Assembly: GCA_003161575.1 (NCBI GenBank)
Contig: PMOE01000025.1
Span: forward strand, 22,832 to 86,831
Source: Acidimicrobiaceae bacterium
Lineage (GTDB): Bacteria; Actinomycetota; Acidimicrobiia; Acidimicrobiales; RAAP-2
DNA: 64,000 nt
Direction of reading: 5' to 3'
Position numbers and translations under genes: made by a program. Below are positions 42,553 to 51,745 of the stretch, piece by piece. Numbering within the stretch: the first letter of the stretch is position 1; every line of letters begins with the position of its first letter. The notes below the pieces were generated by a model, which searched no databases, was not told the DNA's origin, and was given only the letters and a program-made list of their open reading frames with translations.

Positions 42553-44148
42553 GTGGCAGCGCAGCGGTGGCGGGGCGGAGCGCCAGCCCATCTTCGGTCC
42601 CGACTCGGTCGCACCCTGGCCGCCACCATCGTGGTCCTGGCCGGCGCGATGGCGGTCGGCCAGCAACGCGTCGCGGCGGCGGCGAACGCGGGGAACCGCT
42701 CGGGCCCGGCAGCACCGGGGCCGTGGGATTGGCCCAGTTACGGCCACGATGCCCAACACAGCTTCCACGGCCGGACCACGATCACCGAGGCCCAGGCCAA
42801 GACACTCAGGCAAGCCTGGTTCTTCCCGACCGGCGACGCGGTGACCGCCTCCCCGACGGTGGTCAACGGCACCGTCTACGTGGGGAGCTGGGACACCCGG
42901 TTCTATGCCATCTCGCTTTCCACCGGACGCCTGCGTTGGCAGTTCCAACTGTCCCAGCAACACGGGGTCAAACCTTTCCCCGGTGAGATCTCCCGCCCGG
43001 TCGACTCCGATGGCGGACTTGTGACTTCGTCGGCCTGGTACGAGCCCGCTCAGGGCACACGGCCACCCCTGGTGATCTTCGGTGGCGGCTACACCCTCTA
43101 CGCGCTCAACGCCAACACGGGTCAGCTCTTTTGGCGTCACGACTACACCGGCCGACCCGACGCGGCGTCCGATCCGGACCACGACAACGCACGCATCTTC
43201 TCCTCCCCCGTGGTCGTCGACAACCGAGTGCTCTTCGGGCTCTCGGTCGACGGCCAATCTAACGAACGGGGCTACGTGGTGGCAGCGTCGCTCGAGACTG
43301 GAGACCCGGTCTGGATCGATAACACCGACGTCAATGCCGCGGGCCACATCCTCAACAACGGGTGCGGAAATATCTGGTCGTCGGGGAGTGTCATCCCGAA
43401 CCCCGGCCTGGTGGTCTTCAGCGAGGCCGACTGCAACTTCTCCAATCCACCGCCCGACGCCGAGACGGTGTTCGCCCTGCGCATCTCGAACGGTCGCGTC
43501 GTATGGCGATACCGGCCGACGCGCCCCGATCCTGACTGCGACTACGACTTCGGCGGTTCGGCCAATGTCGGATTACGGTCCAACGGGACGGCCAAGTTCT
43601 TGGGCCTCGGCAGCAAGGACGGTACCTACTACTCTCTCGACCCGCGCACCGGCCGGCGGCGCTGGGCCACCAACGTGGTATTCGGCGGCTTCTCCGGCGG
43701 GTTCATCGCCACCACCGCCTACGACGGCACCCGGGTCTACGGCTCGACCGCCTTCGGTGACTTCGGACGCTTCGAGTCCAACGGACCGAAACTGTGCGAC
43801 CCGTCCAATCCTCGGGACACACAATTCGAGAACCCCAGCGTTCACGCCTTCGATGCACGCACCGGCAAGGTGCGCTGGCAGGCCTCTTTGGCGTACTCGG
43901 TCTCCCCCACAACTGTGGCCGGCGGAATGACCTTCAACGGGTTGGCCCTCAAGTCCCTCGTCCAGGTGCGCGACGCGGCGACGGGGCGGCTCCTCACGTC
44001 CTTGCCGTCCGGCTCGCCCTCATGGTCGGGCATCGCAACCGTCGGCGACGCCCTCGTCTTCGGGACCGGCACATCTTCGCTGGGCTCGCCGGCCGGGGTC
44101 GAGGTCTTTACACCGAAGGGCAAGCCTCCCGTCGTGCCGCGTTCCTGA
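42553..44148 (+). CDS. secreted PQQ-like beta-propeller protein
   Basis: From the GTG at 42553 the protein has 531 residues; the frame also opens upstream but overlaps the previous gene. It begins with a basic segment and an export signal (TLAATIVVLAGAMAVGQ). At least six PQQ-like blades follow, each with a W/F-x-TGxLxW pattern (LSTGRLRWQF, ANTGQLFWRH, PRTGRRRWAT, DARTGKVRWQA). This is the fold of BamB and of quinoprotein dehydrogenases. The W-x-W catalytic and calcium residues of true quinoprotein dehydrogenases are not evident, so a binding or scaffold role is equally likely. Confidence 0.78.
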   Translation: MAAQRWRGGAPAHLRSRLGRTLAATIVVLAGAMAVGQQRVAAAANAGNRSGPAAPGPWDWPSYGHDAQHSFHGRTTITEAQAKTLRQAWFFPTGDAVTASPTVVNGTVYVGSWDTRFYAISLSTGRLRWQFQLSQQHGVKPFPGEISRPVDSDGGLVTSSAWYEPAQGTRPPLVIFGGGYTLYALNANTGQLFWRHDYTGRPDAASDPDHDNARIFSSPVVVDNRVLFGLSVDGQSNERGYVVAASLETGDPVWIDNTDVNAAGHILNNGCGNIWSSGSVIPNPGLVVFSEADCNFSNPPPDAETVFALRISNGRVVWRYRPTRPDPDCDYDFGGSANVGLRSNGTAKFLGLGSKDGTYYSLDPRTGRRRWATNVVFGGFSGGFIATTAYDGTRVYGSTAFGDFGRFESNGPKLCDPSNPRDTQFENPSVHAFDARTGKVRWQASLAYSVSPTTVAGGMTFNGLALKSLVQVRDAATGRLLTSLPSGSPSWSGIATVGDALVFGTGTSSLGSPAGVEVFTPKGKPPVVPRS

Positions 44149-44384
44149 CCTCCACGATGGGTCCCGTCCCGACCGTGCGGGCGCTCACCCGCCGCCGCGC
44201 GTCAGACCTGGCATCCCGACGATCGGGGCGTGCTGGTGCCGGCCGTCCACAGAACAGTGAAGACCTGCCCGGTTGACGTGCCCCGGGCTTTGCTAACGGT
44301 CATGATGCCGCTGGCGGCGTCGGCGTGAGAGGTGACCCGGTCTCGTCGTGATCGCCGTTCCGCCGTCGCCGAAGTTCAGGGGGC

Positions 44385-46046
44385 TCAGCCCGGGCCGTCC
44401 CGACCGGCCAGCGCTGCGGCCGAACGTGCAGCCAGCGCGACCAGCGTCAGGGTGGGACCGTATCCGGCCGAGGTGACGAAGACCGACGAGTCGGCCACCA
44501 CCACGTTGTCCAACCCGTGCACCGCGCCAAACGGGTCGACCACCGAGGACCGGGGGTCCTCACCCATCCGTGTCGTGCCCATGAGATGGCGGCTCTCGGG
44601 GATCTTCGCCGCATCAGCTCCGTGTGCACTGGCGCCCGGTGACGACGTCAGCAGCGTCCACTGCGCACCCATATCCTTGAGGACCGCCTCAAGGCGCGGG
44701 CCGTAGTGGGCCGAGGCGGCCAACTCGTGATGGCCGGCCCTGTAGGTCACCCGGGCCACGGGGAAACCCCGCACGTCGCGCACCGTCGGGTCGAGGTCGA
44801 CGGTATTGGTGACATAGGGCAGATCCTCACCCTGCATGATGAACGCCCACAATCGGTCGCGCATTGCGGAGTCCTTCATGAGAGCGGTGTGGTTGGATCC
44901 CCAGGGGTAGATCTTGGCCTCCATGATCGGCAGGGACGCCCCGCCATGCTCGACCAGGCCGCCGCGCATCCAGGGCAGTCCGGCCGCCGTGGCGGCGGCC
45001 CGAGATTCGCTGTCGCCCACGATCGCGTCGTCATGGACGTGAGTCACGGCCCGGCCGCGCTCACTGTGCACCCGAAACGGCATCGTCCCCACCACGATCG
45101 TCTGGTAGTGCACCATGAGATGGCGGCCGATAGCCGGGTTCTCGATCCCCGACAGCAACAGCAAACGGGGTGTCTCGATGGCACCGCCGGCCACGATCAC
45201 GTGCCGGGCGTCCATCGATCGTTCGATCCCGTCGGGCCCGATGAAGTCGACGCCGGTCGCCCGACGGCCGACCGTGCGGATGCGAGACACGAAGGTCTCG
45301 CTCCGCAGCTCGGCCAACCCGGTCGCCATGGTCCGGGTGAGCAGCGCCACCGGGTCCCCCTTGGCGTGGATCGGGCACCCGAGGTAGGCGCAGAACCCGC
45401 AGTTGTTGCAGGCGGGGCGGCCGTCGTACGGGACGCTGTTCGCTGCCGTCGGGGCGGGATAGGGGTGGAATCCCAGCCGCTCGGCTGCGGCCGACGAGAT
45501 GGTGGCGCCGTACATGGGGGCACCCGAGGGCATGGGGAACGGTCCCGAGCGCCACGCCTCGAACGGGTTGGACCCGGCGGTGCCGGCCACCCCGATGGCC
45601 GTTTCCACCTCGGCGTAGAAGGGTTCGAGATCGTCATAGGTGAGGGGCCAGTCGGCCACCTCACCGTCGGGCTGGGGTCCATAGGTCGAGAGCAGGCGAA
45701 AGTCATCTTCTCGAAAGCGCGGCGTCTTGCCGTCGGCATGGGTACCGCCACCCCCGACGGTCGAAGGAACCGAGTTCACTTCGCCGACGTAGGAGTGGTC
45801 GCCCTCTTCGACGCCAGAGCGGAACGTCCGGGGCTCGAGGAACGGATCGGGGCCGAGGAAGAAACGGTCGACAAACTTGATCTCGTCGTTGGAGTAGTCA
45901 CTCGACGGCTTGGTCAGATCCTCGGGGTCGAGCAGATGGTTGCGTCCCTTTTCGAAGATCACCACGGTCCAACCGGCCCGGGTCAACACGTCGGCGGCCA
46001 TCGCTCCGCCGGGTCCGGATCCGATGACAACGGCATCGACACTCAC
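44385..46046 (-). CDS. GMC-family FAD oxidoreductase
   Basis: The 553-residue flavoenzyme has the N-terminal ADP-binding VIGSGPGGAMAADVL (7-21) and the GMC segments VGGGGTHADGK and CNNCGFCAYLGCP (about 215-228, a cysteine cluster found in gluconate-dehydrogenase-like members). The C-terminal substrate region has HLMGTTRMG and VADSSVFVTSAGYGPTLT. It should oxidise a secondary or primary hydroxyl of a sugar acid or sterol-like alcohol. Immediately upstream on the same strand is its probable partner subunit. No cytochrome c subunit gene is adjacent. Confidence 0.87.
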   Translation of the reverse strand: MSVDAVVIGSGPGGAMAADVLTRAGWTVVIFEKGRNHLLDPEDLTKPSSDYSNDEIKFVDRFFLGPDPFLEPRTFRSGVEEGDHSYVGEVNSVPSTVGGGGTHADGKTPRFREDDFRLLSTYGPQPDGEVADWPLTYDDLEPFYAEVETAIGVAGTAGSNPFEAWRSGPFPMPSGAPMYGATISSAAAERLGFHPYPAPTAANSVPYDGRPACNNCGFCAYLGCPIHAKGDPVALLTRTMATGLAELRSETFVSRIRTVGRRATGVDFIGPDGIERSMDARHVIVAGGAIETPRLLLLSGIENPAIGRHLMVHYQTIVVGTMPFRVHSERGRAVTHVHDDAIVGDSESRAAATAAGLPWMRGGLVEHGGASLPIMEAKIYPWGSNHTALMKDSAMRDRLWAFIMQGEDLPYVTNTVDLDPTVRDVRGFPVARVTYRAGHHELAASAHYGPRLEAVLKDMGAQWTLLTSSPGASAHGADAAKIPESRHLMGTTRMGEDPRSSVVDPFGAVHGLDNVVVADSSVFVTSAGYGPTLTLVALAARSAAALAGRDGPG

Positions 46047-46067
46047 GACGTCACCAACGAGGCTCGG

Positions 46068-46640
46068 TCATGGACCAGCGACCTCAGCATCGGTCCAGCC
46101 CCGGGGCTGGACGTCGCCTGCGAACCCGATGCTCTTCCATCCGATCAGGTCGCGGTTGCCCCCGTATTCGGGGGCACCGTACATTCCCTCACAGACATGG
46201 CCGAACACCAAGGTGGCGAATTCCACGTTGGCCCGCAGCCGGATGCCCTGCTGTTGGGAACTGAGCGTCGCGAATTCCTCACCGAGCGCGGCCAAGCCGA
46301 CCCGGTAGCGCTCTTGGAGTCCGATCACCGGTCCGTTGAACTCGCGTTCGCTCCTTCCCTCCGACCCCTCGATGCGGGTCCGCCAGGCCAGCTCGTCGAG
46401 GGCGGTGAGACGGTGAAAATCACCGAAACGGGCCGCGCCGCCGAATCGGCCCGAGCTCGGACCGCCGGCCCAGATCCGCGGCGGGTCAAAGCTGAAGGCC
46501 CCGAGAAAGGCATCGATGTAGTCGGCCGCCCCGGCCTCAAGCGCCCCGCCGAAGGCATCGTCCGCGGGGACCAAGCGCGCGCAAGCCGCTTCGAGGATCC
46601 GGTATTCGGACTCGGTCAACCAGACGGGCACGGGGGTCAA
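46068..46640 (-). CDS. gluconate 2-dehydrogenase subunit 3 family protein
   Basis: The 190-residue protein carries the family C-terminal signature EGMYGAPEYGGNRDLIGWKS and the GDVQPRGW end. Subunit 3 proteins form a complex with a GMC flavoprotein, usually exported together with it by a Tat signal. Here the N-terminus (MTPVPVWLTESEYRILEAAC) shows no twin-arginine signal, so cytoplasmic location is possible. The start is a TTG at 46640. It is separated from the GMC gene by 21 bases and diverges from the HyuA gene across an operator candidate. Confidence 0.85.
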   Translation of the reverse strand: MTPVPVWLTESEYRILEAACARLVPADDAFGGALEAGAADYIDAFLGAFSFDPPRIWAGGPSSGRFGGAARFGDFHRLTALDELAWRTRIEGSEGRSEREFNGPVIGLQERYRVGLAALGEEFATLSSQQQGIRLRANVEFATLVFGHVCEGMYGAPEYGGNRDLIGWKSIGFAGDVQPRGWTDAEVAGP

Positions 46641-46666
46641 CGTAGCCCGGGCCCGGGCCTGTTTGC

Positions 46667-46680
46667 TGACGCTGCCGTCA
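46667..46680. promoter_or_regulatory. palindromic operator candidate TGACGCTGCCGTCA
   Basis: This 14-base dyad TGAC-N6-GTCA lies between the divergent subunit-3 and HyuA genes. A -10-like TAGACT (46684-46689) follows four bases after it on the plus strand, so a bound repressor would block RNA polymerase. It shares form and placement with the sites at 26298, 36498, 53655 and 59565. Confidence 0.5.
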
Positions 46681-46737
46681 GGTTAGACTCGCCCGGCGGC
46701 CGGTGCCCCGTGCATCGCAGTCGTCGGAGGGAGACGC

Positions 46738-48843
46738 GTGATGAGTGCCGGGGGAAACGGGGCGGGCCAGGAGAAAGGCAAATACCGGGTCGGCGTCGAC
46801 GTCGGTGGGACCTTCACCGACCTCATCTGCATCACGCCGGACGGTGAGGTCATCCTTGACAAGACCCCGACCACGACCGACGACCAGTCCGAAGGCGTCG
46901 TCACGGGCCTTGGCCAGCTGGCGTCGGGGCTCGGAGTCGACCTCGCCGGATTCTGCGGATCGCTCGAGGCGTTCGTCCACGGCACCACCACCGCGGACAA
47001 CACGATGATCGAGATGAGCGGGGCAGCCACCGGGCTTCTGGCCACCGAAGGGCACCGCGACGAGATCGAACTGCGACGGGACCACAAAGAAGAGATCTGG
47101 GATCCGACGTACCCGCCGCCGGTACCTATCGCCCGTCGCCGGGCCCGCATCGCCATCCCCGAACGCCTCGACTTCGAGGGAAATGTCATCCTGCCCCTCG
47201 ACGAGGAGGCCGTCAGACGGGGGGTCCGCCGTCTGAAGAAACTGGGTATCGACTCGATCGCCGTCTGTTTCCTCTTCAGCTTCGTCAACGCCGAACACGA
47301 GCTGCGGGCCCGAGAGTTGATCCTCGAAGAGTTCCCCGACGTGGAGCACATTTCGCTCTCCCACGAAGTCCTCCCCCGGGCCCCTGAGTTTGAACGGACC
47401 TCGACGACCTTGGTCAACGCGTACGTGGCCCCCCGGATCACCGCGTATGTGGACCGCCTGGTCGAGCGCCTCCGAGAGGCCGGATTCGGCGGCCAGGTCG
47501 TCCTCATGCAGTCGAGCGGCGGTGTCATGCCGCCTGAGTCGGTCGCCCGCCGGGCCGTCTCCCTCCTCGGCTCGGGACCGACCGGTGGGGTCATGGCAGC
47601 AGCGCTGGCCGCCGGTCGCAGTGGGATCACCAACTTCGTGGCGGCCGACATGGGCGGGACCTCCTACGACGTCTGCCTGGTCGAAGGCAGCGCCCCCGCC
47701 GTCGCCACCGACTGGAACTGGCGTCACCGTTACTACCTCAACCTACCCATGGTCGACATCCACAGTGTCGGTGCCGGTGGCGGATCGATCGCCCGGGTCC
47801 GCCAGGGCGCCCTGCTCGTCGGTCCGGAGAGCGCGGGTTCCTCACCGGGCCCGGCCTGTTACGCCAGGGGGGGCGAACGGGCCACGGTCACCGATGCCGA
47901 CGCCTACCTCGGGTACCTGCCGGCCAAAGGATTCGCCGGCGGCCGGATGGAACTCGACGTCGACGCGGCCCGCCGGGCCATCGAGGACGACGTGGCCAAA
48001 CCGCTCGGCGTCTCGGTCGACGATGCGGCCTGGGCCATCCAGCGAATCGTGAACGCCAACATGGCCAACGCCGTGCGCAAGGTCCTCTCGAGCCACGGTG
48101 CCGACCCGCGAACCCTGGCCCTGATCGCCTACGGCGGTGGCGGCGCGGTCCACGCCTGGGCCCAGGCCCGCGAGCTCGGCATGGACCGGGTCCTCGTGCC
48201 CAAGGCATCCCCGGCTTTTTCCGCGCTCGGTCTGCTCGTGTCCGACTATGTCGTCGACCTCATGCGGGCCTACGTGGCCAAATTGTCCGATGTCGACGTG
48301 CAGCGGGTGCGCGCGCTGGCGGCCGGGCTGCACCAAGAGGCCGACCGTGAACTCGCCCCGGCCATGCTCGGCTCGGACCGGGTGGAGGCGAACCTCTTCG
48401 CCCAGATGTGTTACCACGGCCAGAATTTCGACATGAGCGTGCCCATCCCCGAGGGTGAGCACATCACCGAGGAGAACCTGCTCGATCTGGCCGCACGCTT
48501 CCACCGGATGCACGAGGCCAGCCGAGGCTTCGCCTTCCCCACCCAGCAACCGCTGGTGCGCGGCATCCGACTGGTCGAGCGCGGCGTCACCCCCAAGCCA
48601 CCGGTGCTGGCCCGCCTGGGCACGCTCACCGACGCCGAGGAGGCTCGCACCGGGTCTCGTCCGGCCCACTTCGGTGACGGCTTCATCGAAGCCTCCACCT
48701 ACGACGGCACCCAGCTCGGACCCGGAGCCCGGATCACCGGGCCCGCCTTGATCCAAGAACCCTTCACCGTCATCGTGCTGGCCCCCGACGACAGCGCCCA
48801 CCTCGACGAGCACGGGAACTACGACATCACCATCGCCCGCTGA
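46738..48843 (+). CDS. hydantoinase/oxoprolinase family protein (HyuA-like)
   Basis: The 701-residue ATP-dependent amidohydrolase has the ASKHA nucleotide-binding motifs VGVDVGGTFTDLICI (residues 18-32) and VAADMGGTSYDVCLV (about 301-315). HGTTTADNTMIE and the central HSVGAGGGSIA segment follow. Such enzymes (5-oxoprolinase, N-methylhydantoinase A, acetone carboxylase beta) usually need a HyuB partner encoded directly downstream; none is present here. The start (GTG at 46738 or ATG at 46741) follows a strong GGAGGGAG ribosome binding site. Its substrate is unknown; shared regulation with the GMC pair suggests one pathway. Confidence 0.88.
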   Translation: MMSAGGNGAGQEKGKYRVGVDVGGTFTDLICITPDGEVILDKTPTTTDDQSEGVVTGLGQLASGLGVDLAGFCGSLEAFVHGTTTADNTMIEMSGAATGLLATEGHRDEIELRRDHKEEIWDPTYPPPVPIARRRARIAIPERLDFEGNVILPLDEEAVRRGVRRLKKLGIDSIAVCFLFSFVNAEHELRARELILEEFPDVEHISLSHEVLPRAPEFERTSTTLVNAYVAPRITAYVDRLVERLREAGFGGQVVLMQSSGGVMPPESVARRAVSLLGSGPTGGVMAAALAAGRSGITNFVAADMGGTSYDVCLVEGSAPAVATDWNWRHRYYLNLPMVDIHSVGAGGGSIARVRQGALLVGPESAGSSPGPACYARGGERATVTDADAYLGYLPAKGFAGGRMELDVDAARRAIEDDVAKPLGVSVDDAAWAIQRIVNANMANAVRKVLSSHGADPRTLALIAYGGGGAVHAWAQARELGMDRVLVPKASPAFSALGLLVSDYVVDLMRAYVAKLSDVDVQRVRALAAGLHQEADRELAPAMLGSDRVEANLFAQMCYHGQNFDMSVPIPEGEHITEENLLDLAARFHRMHEASRGFAFPTQQPLVRGIRLVERGVTPKPPVLARLGTLTDAEEARTGSRPAHFGDGFIEASTYDGTQLGPGARITGPALIQEPFTVIVLAPDDSAHLDEHGNYDITIAR

Positions 48844-49052
48844 GGCTGGCAACCGAACCCCTGGCCGCCGAGCGTCATCCCGGCGAACGCCTCGATGTCC
48901 TTGTTCGGGGGCGTCGCCGTGCCTGGGCCCCCGGCCGGGCGTCCGAGATCACCGGGTCGCATCGGACCCCTGACGGGTGCGCGCCGGGCCCTTTTACCGC
49001 GTGATGCGATGTAGGCCGACCCAGGTCCCCGAGGTTCTGGCACGATGCGGGG

Positions 49053-49907
49053 GTGGACATGCCGATCGCCCGTCGGATGTGGTTGCTGTTCGAACCGATG
49101 CACGCGGTGACGTACTTCGCTCCCGAATCAGTCGATGCGTTCAAGCGGGCCGGGCTGAAGGGTTTCTGGATGGGCTATTTCGCCGGACGGGCGGCCCCGA
49201 TGGGAGCAGTCCCCAGCGCGGTGGTGGAAGCCACCTTCTACAACTTCGCACCCTGCATGGTAAGCCGGGCGATCCCTGACGCGTGGGGCTTCGCCACGCC
49301 CGAGCACGTCCTCGAGGCCCGCCTCACCGGGGTCGGCCGGGCGTTGGAGAAAATGCTCGGACCGTCGGCGAGCGCGCAGACCGTGCGTCAGGCCGCCGAG
49401 CTTGGCAGAGCGGCCATCGAGGGCCTGAACGTTGCGGGCCGGCCCCTAGCGGCCGCCAACCTGGCGTTGCCCATCCCCGACGATCCACTCCACGCCCTCT
49501 GGCATGCCGCAACCGTGTTGCGAGAGCACCGGGGGGACGGTCATATCAGCGCGCTCGTCGCCGCCGAGCTCGGCGGTTGCGAGGCCCACGTGTCGTTCGC
49601 CGCGACCGGTAGCGTGCCCCGACCGATACTCCAAACCTCACGGGGCTGGACCGACGACGAATGGGCCGAGGCCGAAGCATCGCTGAGGGGCCGAGAGCTC
49701 CTCGATTCGAAGGGGCACCTCACCGAGTCGGGCCGAGACTGGCGACGCCAGATCGAGGACCTGACCGATCAGCTGGCGACGCAGCCCTGGCAGCAGCTCG
49801 GTGAAGAACGCACCGACACACTCCGCCACCTGGTCCAACCGATGATTCACGCGATACGGGGGTCGGGAATCATCCCCTCGCTCAACCCCATCGGCCTCCC
49901 CCGGTGA
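49053..49907 (+). CDS. SCO6745-like protein
   Basis: This 284-residue helical protein opens with MPIARRMWLLFEPMHAVTYFAPE, the strongly conserved start of the actinobacterial SCO6745 family, and contains GFWMGYFAGRAAPMGAV. It ends with a winged-helix-like part (SRGWTDDEWAEAEASLRGR, then LDSKGHLTESGRDWRRQIE). The family is often annotated as a putative MarR-like protein, but its role is not established. It is followed with a GTGA overlap by a phosphatase. It sits about 210 bases after the HyuA stop, with no other gene between. Confidence 0.8.
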   Translation: MDMPIARRMWLLFEPMHAVTYFAPESVDAFKRAGLKGFWMGYFAGRAAPMGAVPSAVVEATFYNFAPCMVSRAIPDAWGFATPEHVLEARLTGVGRALEKMLGPSASAQTVRQAAELGRAAIEGLNVAGRPLAAANLALPIPDDPLHALWHAATVLREHRGDGHISALVAAELGGCEAHVSFAATGSVPRPILQTSRGWTDDEWAEAEASLRGRELLDSKGHLTESGRDWRRQIEDLTDQLATQPWQQLGEERTDTLRHLVQPMIHAIRGSGIIPSLNPIGLPR

Positions 49908-50689
49908 ACGAAGTCTCACCCGACACCGTTGGGCCGGATGGCGGGATGCGAACCCCCACACGCCTCCTCCCTCTCGCCGGTGCATACAACTTCAGAGACC
50001 TAGGCGGCTACCCGACTTCGGAGGGGCGCCAGACGAGATGGAACATCCTGTTTCGAAGCGACACCTTGCACGAAGTGACGCCCGATGACCTGACAGTGCT
50101 GCGCGGACTCGGCCTCACCACCATCGTCGACCTTCGCACCCCCGCCGAGGTGAAGCGGGTGGGTCGCGGCCTTCTGGCGTCCGAACCAATTCTCCATATC
50201 AACGCGTCGGTGCTGCACACCGGTGCCGGCGAAGAACAGGCCGCCCCGACGCCACGGGGCGGCGACGTAGCCGAGCGCTACCTCTCTTACCTCGAAAACG
50301 GCAGTCCGGCTTTGGTCACGGCCCTGGGGGTCATGGCGATCAAAGAGAACTACCCGCTGGTCTTTCACTGCTACGCCGGCAAGGACCGGACCGGGGTGCT
50401 GGCGGCGCTCCTCTTGAGCTGCCTCGGCGTCCAACGCCGCAGCATCATCGACGACTACGTGATCACCGCGGCGCGCATGGACCGCATCGTCGAGAGGCTG
50501 CGGCGGGACCCCGTGTACGGCCGGCGAATCGCCGAGGTGCCACCTTCGGCCTTCGCCGTCGTGGCGGACACGATGGCCCGCTTCCTCGATGGTGTCGATG
50601 AGCGACACGGCGGCGCCAGATCCTGGGCGCTTCACGCTGGCGTGACGCCCGATCAACTCGACGCCCTCGCCGACCTGCTCGTCGGCTAA
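49904..50689 (+). CDS. tyrosine-protein phosphatase (atypical, Y_phosphatase3 type)
   Basis: The 261-residue protein has FRDLGGYPTSEGRQTRW near the start (typical for the family), VDLRTPAEV, and the catalytic CYAGKDRTGV P-loop (Cys156, Arg162). The GTG start overlaps the TGA of the SCO6745-like gene. Family members hydrolyse phosphotyrosine or inositol phosphates; the substrate is unknown. It is not part of the polysaccharide locus, so it is not the obvious partner of the BY-kinase there. Confidence 0.86.
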   Translation: MNEVSPDTVGPDGGMRTPTRLLPLAGAYNFRDLGGYPTSEGRQTRWNILFRSDTLHEVTPDDLTVLRGLGLTTIVDLRTPAEVKRVGRGLLASEPILHINASVLHTGAGEEQAAPTPRGGDVAERYLSYLENGSPALVTALGVMAIKENYPLVFHCYAGKDRTGVLAALLLSCLGVQRRSIIDDYVITAARMDRIVERLRRDPVYGRRIAEVPPSAFAVVADTMARFLDGVDERHGGARSWALHAGVTPDQLDALADLLVG

Positions 50690-50761
50690 CACGAGCACGT
50701 CTCGCATCGACCGGGAATCGGCGCACCACTACCATCGTCTGGATGAACCCGGACCGGCCTG

Positions 50762-51631
50762 ATGCCGTCGCCTGATCCGCTACCGGACGCATTCATCGGA
50801 CACGGCAATCCGATGAATGCAATCGAGCACAACCGATACACCGAAACGTGGCGTGCCTTCGGAGCCTCAGTGCCCCGGCCCCGCGGCGTCCTGGTCATCT
50901 CGGCCCATTGGTTCATCGGCTCCACCGCGGTCACCGCGATGGCTCACCCGCGGACGATCCATGACTTCTACGGGTTCCCTGATGAGCTCTTCGCCTTTGC
51001 GTACCCCGCCAGCGGGGCCCCCGACCTGGCCCAGGAGATCGCTGATGTGGTCAGGCCCCACTGGGTAGGCCTGGACCACGACTCTTGGGGTCTCGACCAC
51101 GGAGCGTGGTCGGTCCTGTCCCACATGTTCCCTGACGCCGACGTTCCCGTCGTTCAGCTGTCGATCAATGCGCTCGAACCCCTCGACTATCACTTCGACG
51201 TTGGCTCCCGGTTGGCGCCGCTCCGACACCGCGGGGTCCTCATCGTGGCAAGCGGCAACGTGGTCCACAATCTCCACCTCATTGACGGGAGCCGGGCGGC
51301 AGAGGGCTTCGACTGGGCTCGCCGCTTCAATGAGGCGGCCGTCGAGGTCATGACCGAGAAACCCGGTGACGTTCTCACACTGCAAGATCACGAGGACTTC
51401 GCCTTGGCCGTCCCCACCGCCGACCACTTCATTCCGCTGCTCTATCTCGCCGGCCTGGCCGACGCGAGCGCTCACCGAGCACACGTGCTGGTCGACGGCT
51501 ACACCATGGGATCCCTCTCGATGGCGGCGTACGGCCTCGGCACCCGCCGGCCCGTCGTCACCGACGAGACGGGGGCGGCGCCGAGCCTCCCGGACCCGAG
51601 CATCGTCGCCCCCGAAGACACCAACACGTAA
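50762..51631 (+). CDS. class III extradiol dioxygenase (4,5-DOPA dioxygenase / LigB type)
   Basis: The 289-residue enzyme has an active-site arrangement typical of YgiD-like DOPA dioxygenases. His residues lie in FIGHGNPMNAIE (His14), VISAHWF (His49), LDHGAW and the DHFIPLLYLAG segment. FYGFPDELF and DVPVVQLSINA are also diagnostic. It should cleave a catechol-like ring next to one hydroxyl, using Fe(II) and O2. It lies 72 bases after the phosphatase stop and has no clear partner. The C-terminal 40 residues are acidic and probably disordered. Confidence 0.86.
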   Translation: MPSPDPLPDAFIGHGNPMNAIEHNRYTETWRAFGASVPRPRGVLVISAHWFIGSTAVTAMAHPRTIHDFYGFPDELFAFAYPASGAPDLAQEIADVVRPHWVGLDHDSWGLDHGAWSVLSHMFPDADVPVVQLSINALEPLDYHFDVGSRLAPLRHRGVLIVASGNVVHNLHLIDGSRAAEGFDWARRFNEAAVEVMTEKPGDVLTLQDHEDFALAVPTADHFIPLLYLAGLADASAHRAHVLVDGYTMGSLSMAAYGLGTRRPVVTDETGAAPSLPDPSIVAPEDTNT

Positions 51632-51745
51632 GAGTTCGCTCAACGGATCGGCGACCGGCCCCACGGCTCCGGTGACCGGTCGACGATCCACGGGTTCTCG
51701 GTCTGCGATTGATCCCCTCGCGCCTAGGGGCGCTGGGGACGCCCG

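Noticed and set aside
44706..46847. A 713-codon plus-strand frame opposite the GMC oxidoreductase and its partner
   Set aside because: It lies antisense to two clear genes, has the Arg/Gly/His-rich composition of mirror frames in high-GC DNA, has no ribosome binding site and no domain.
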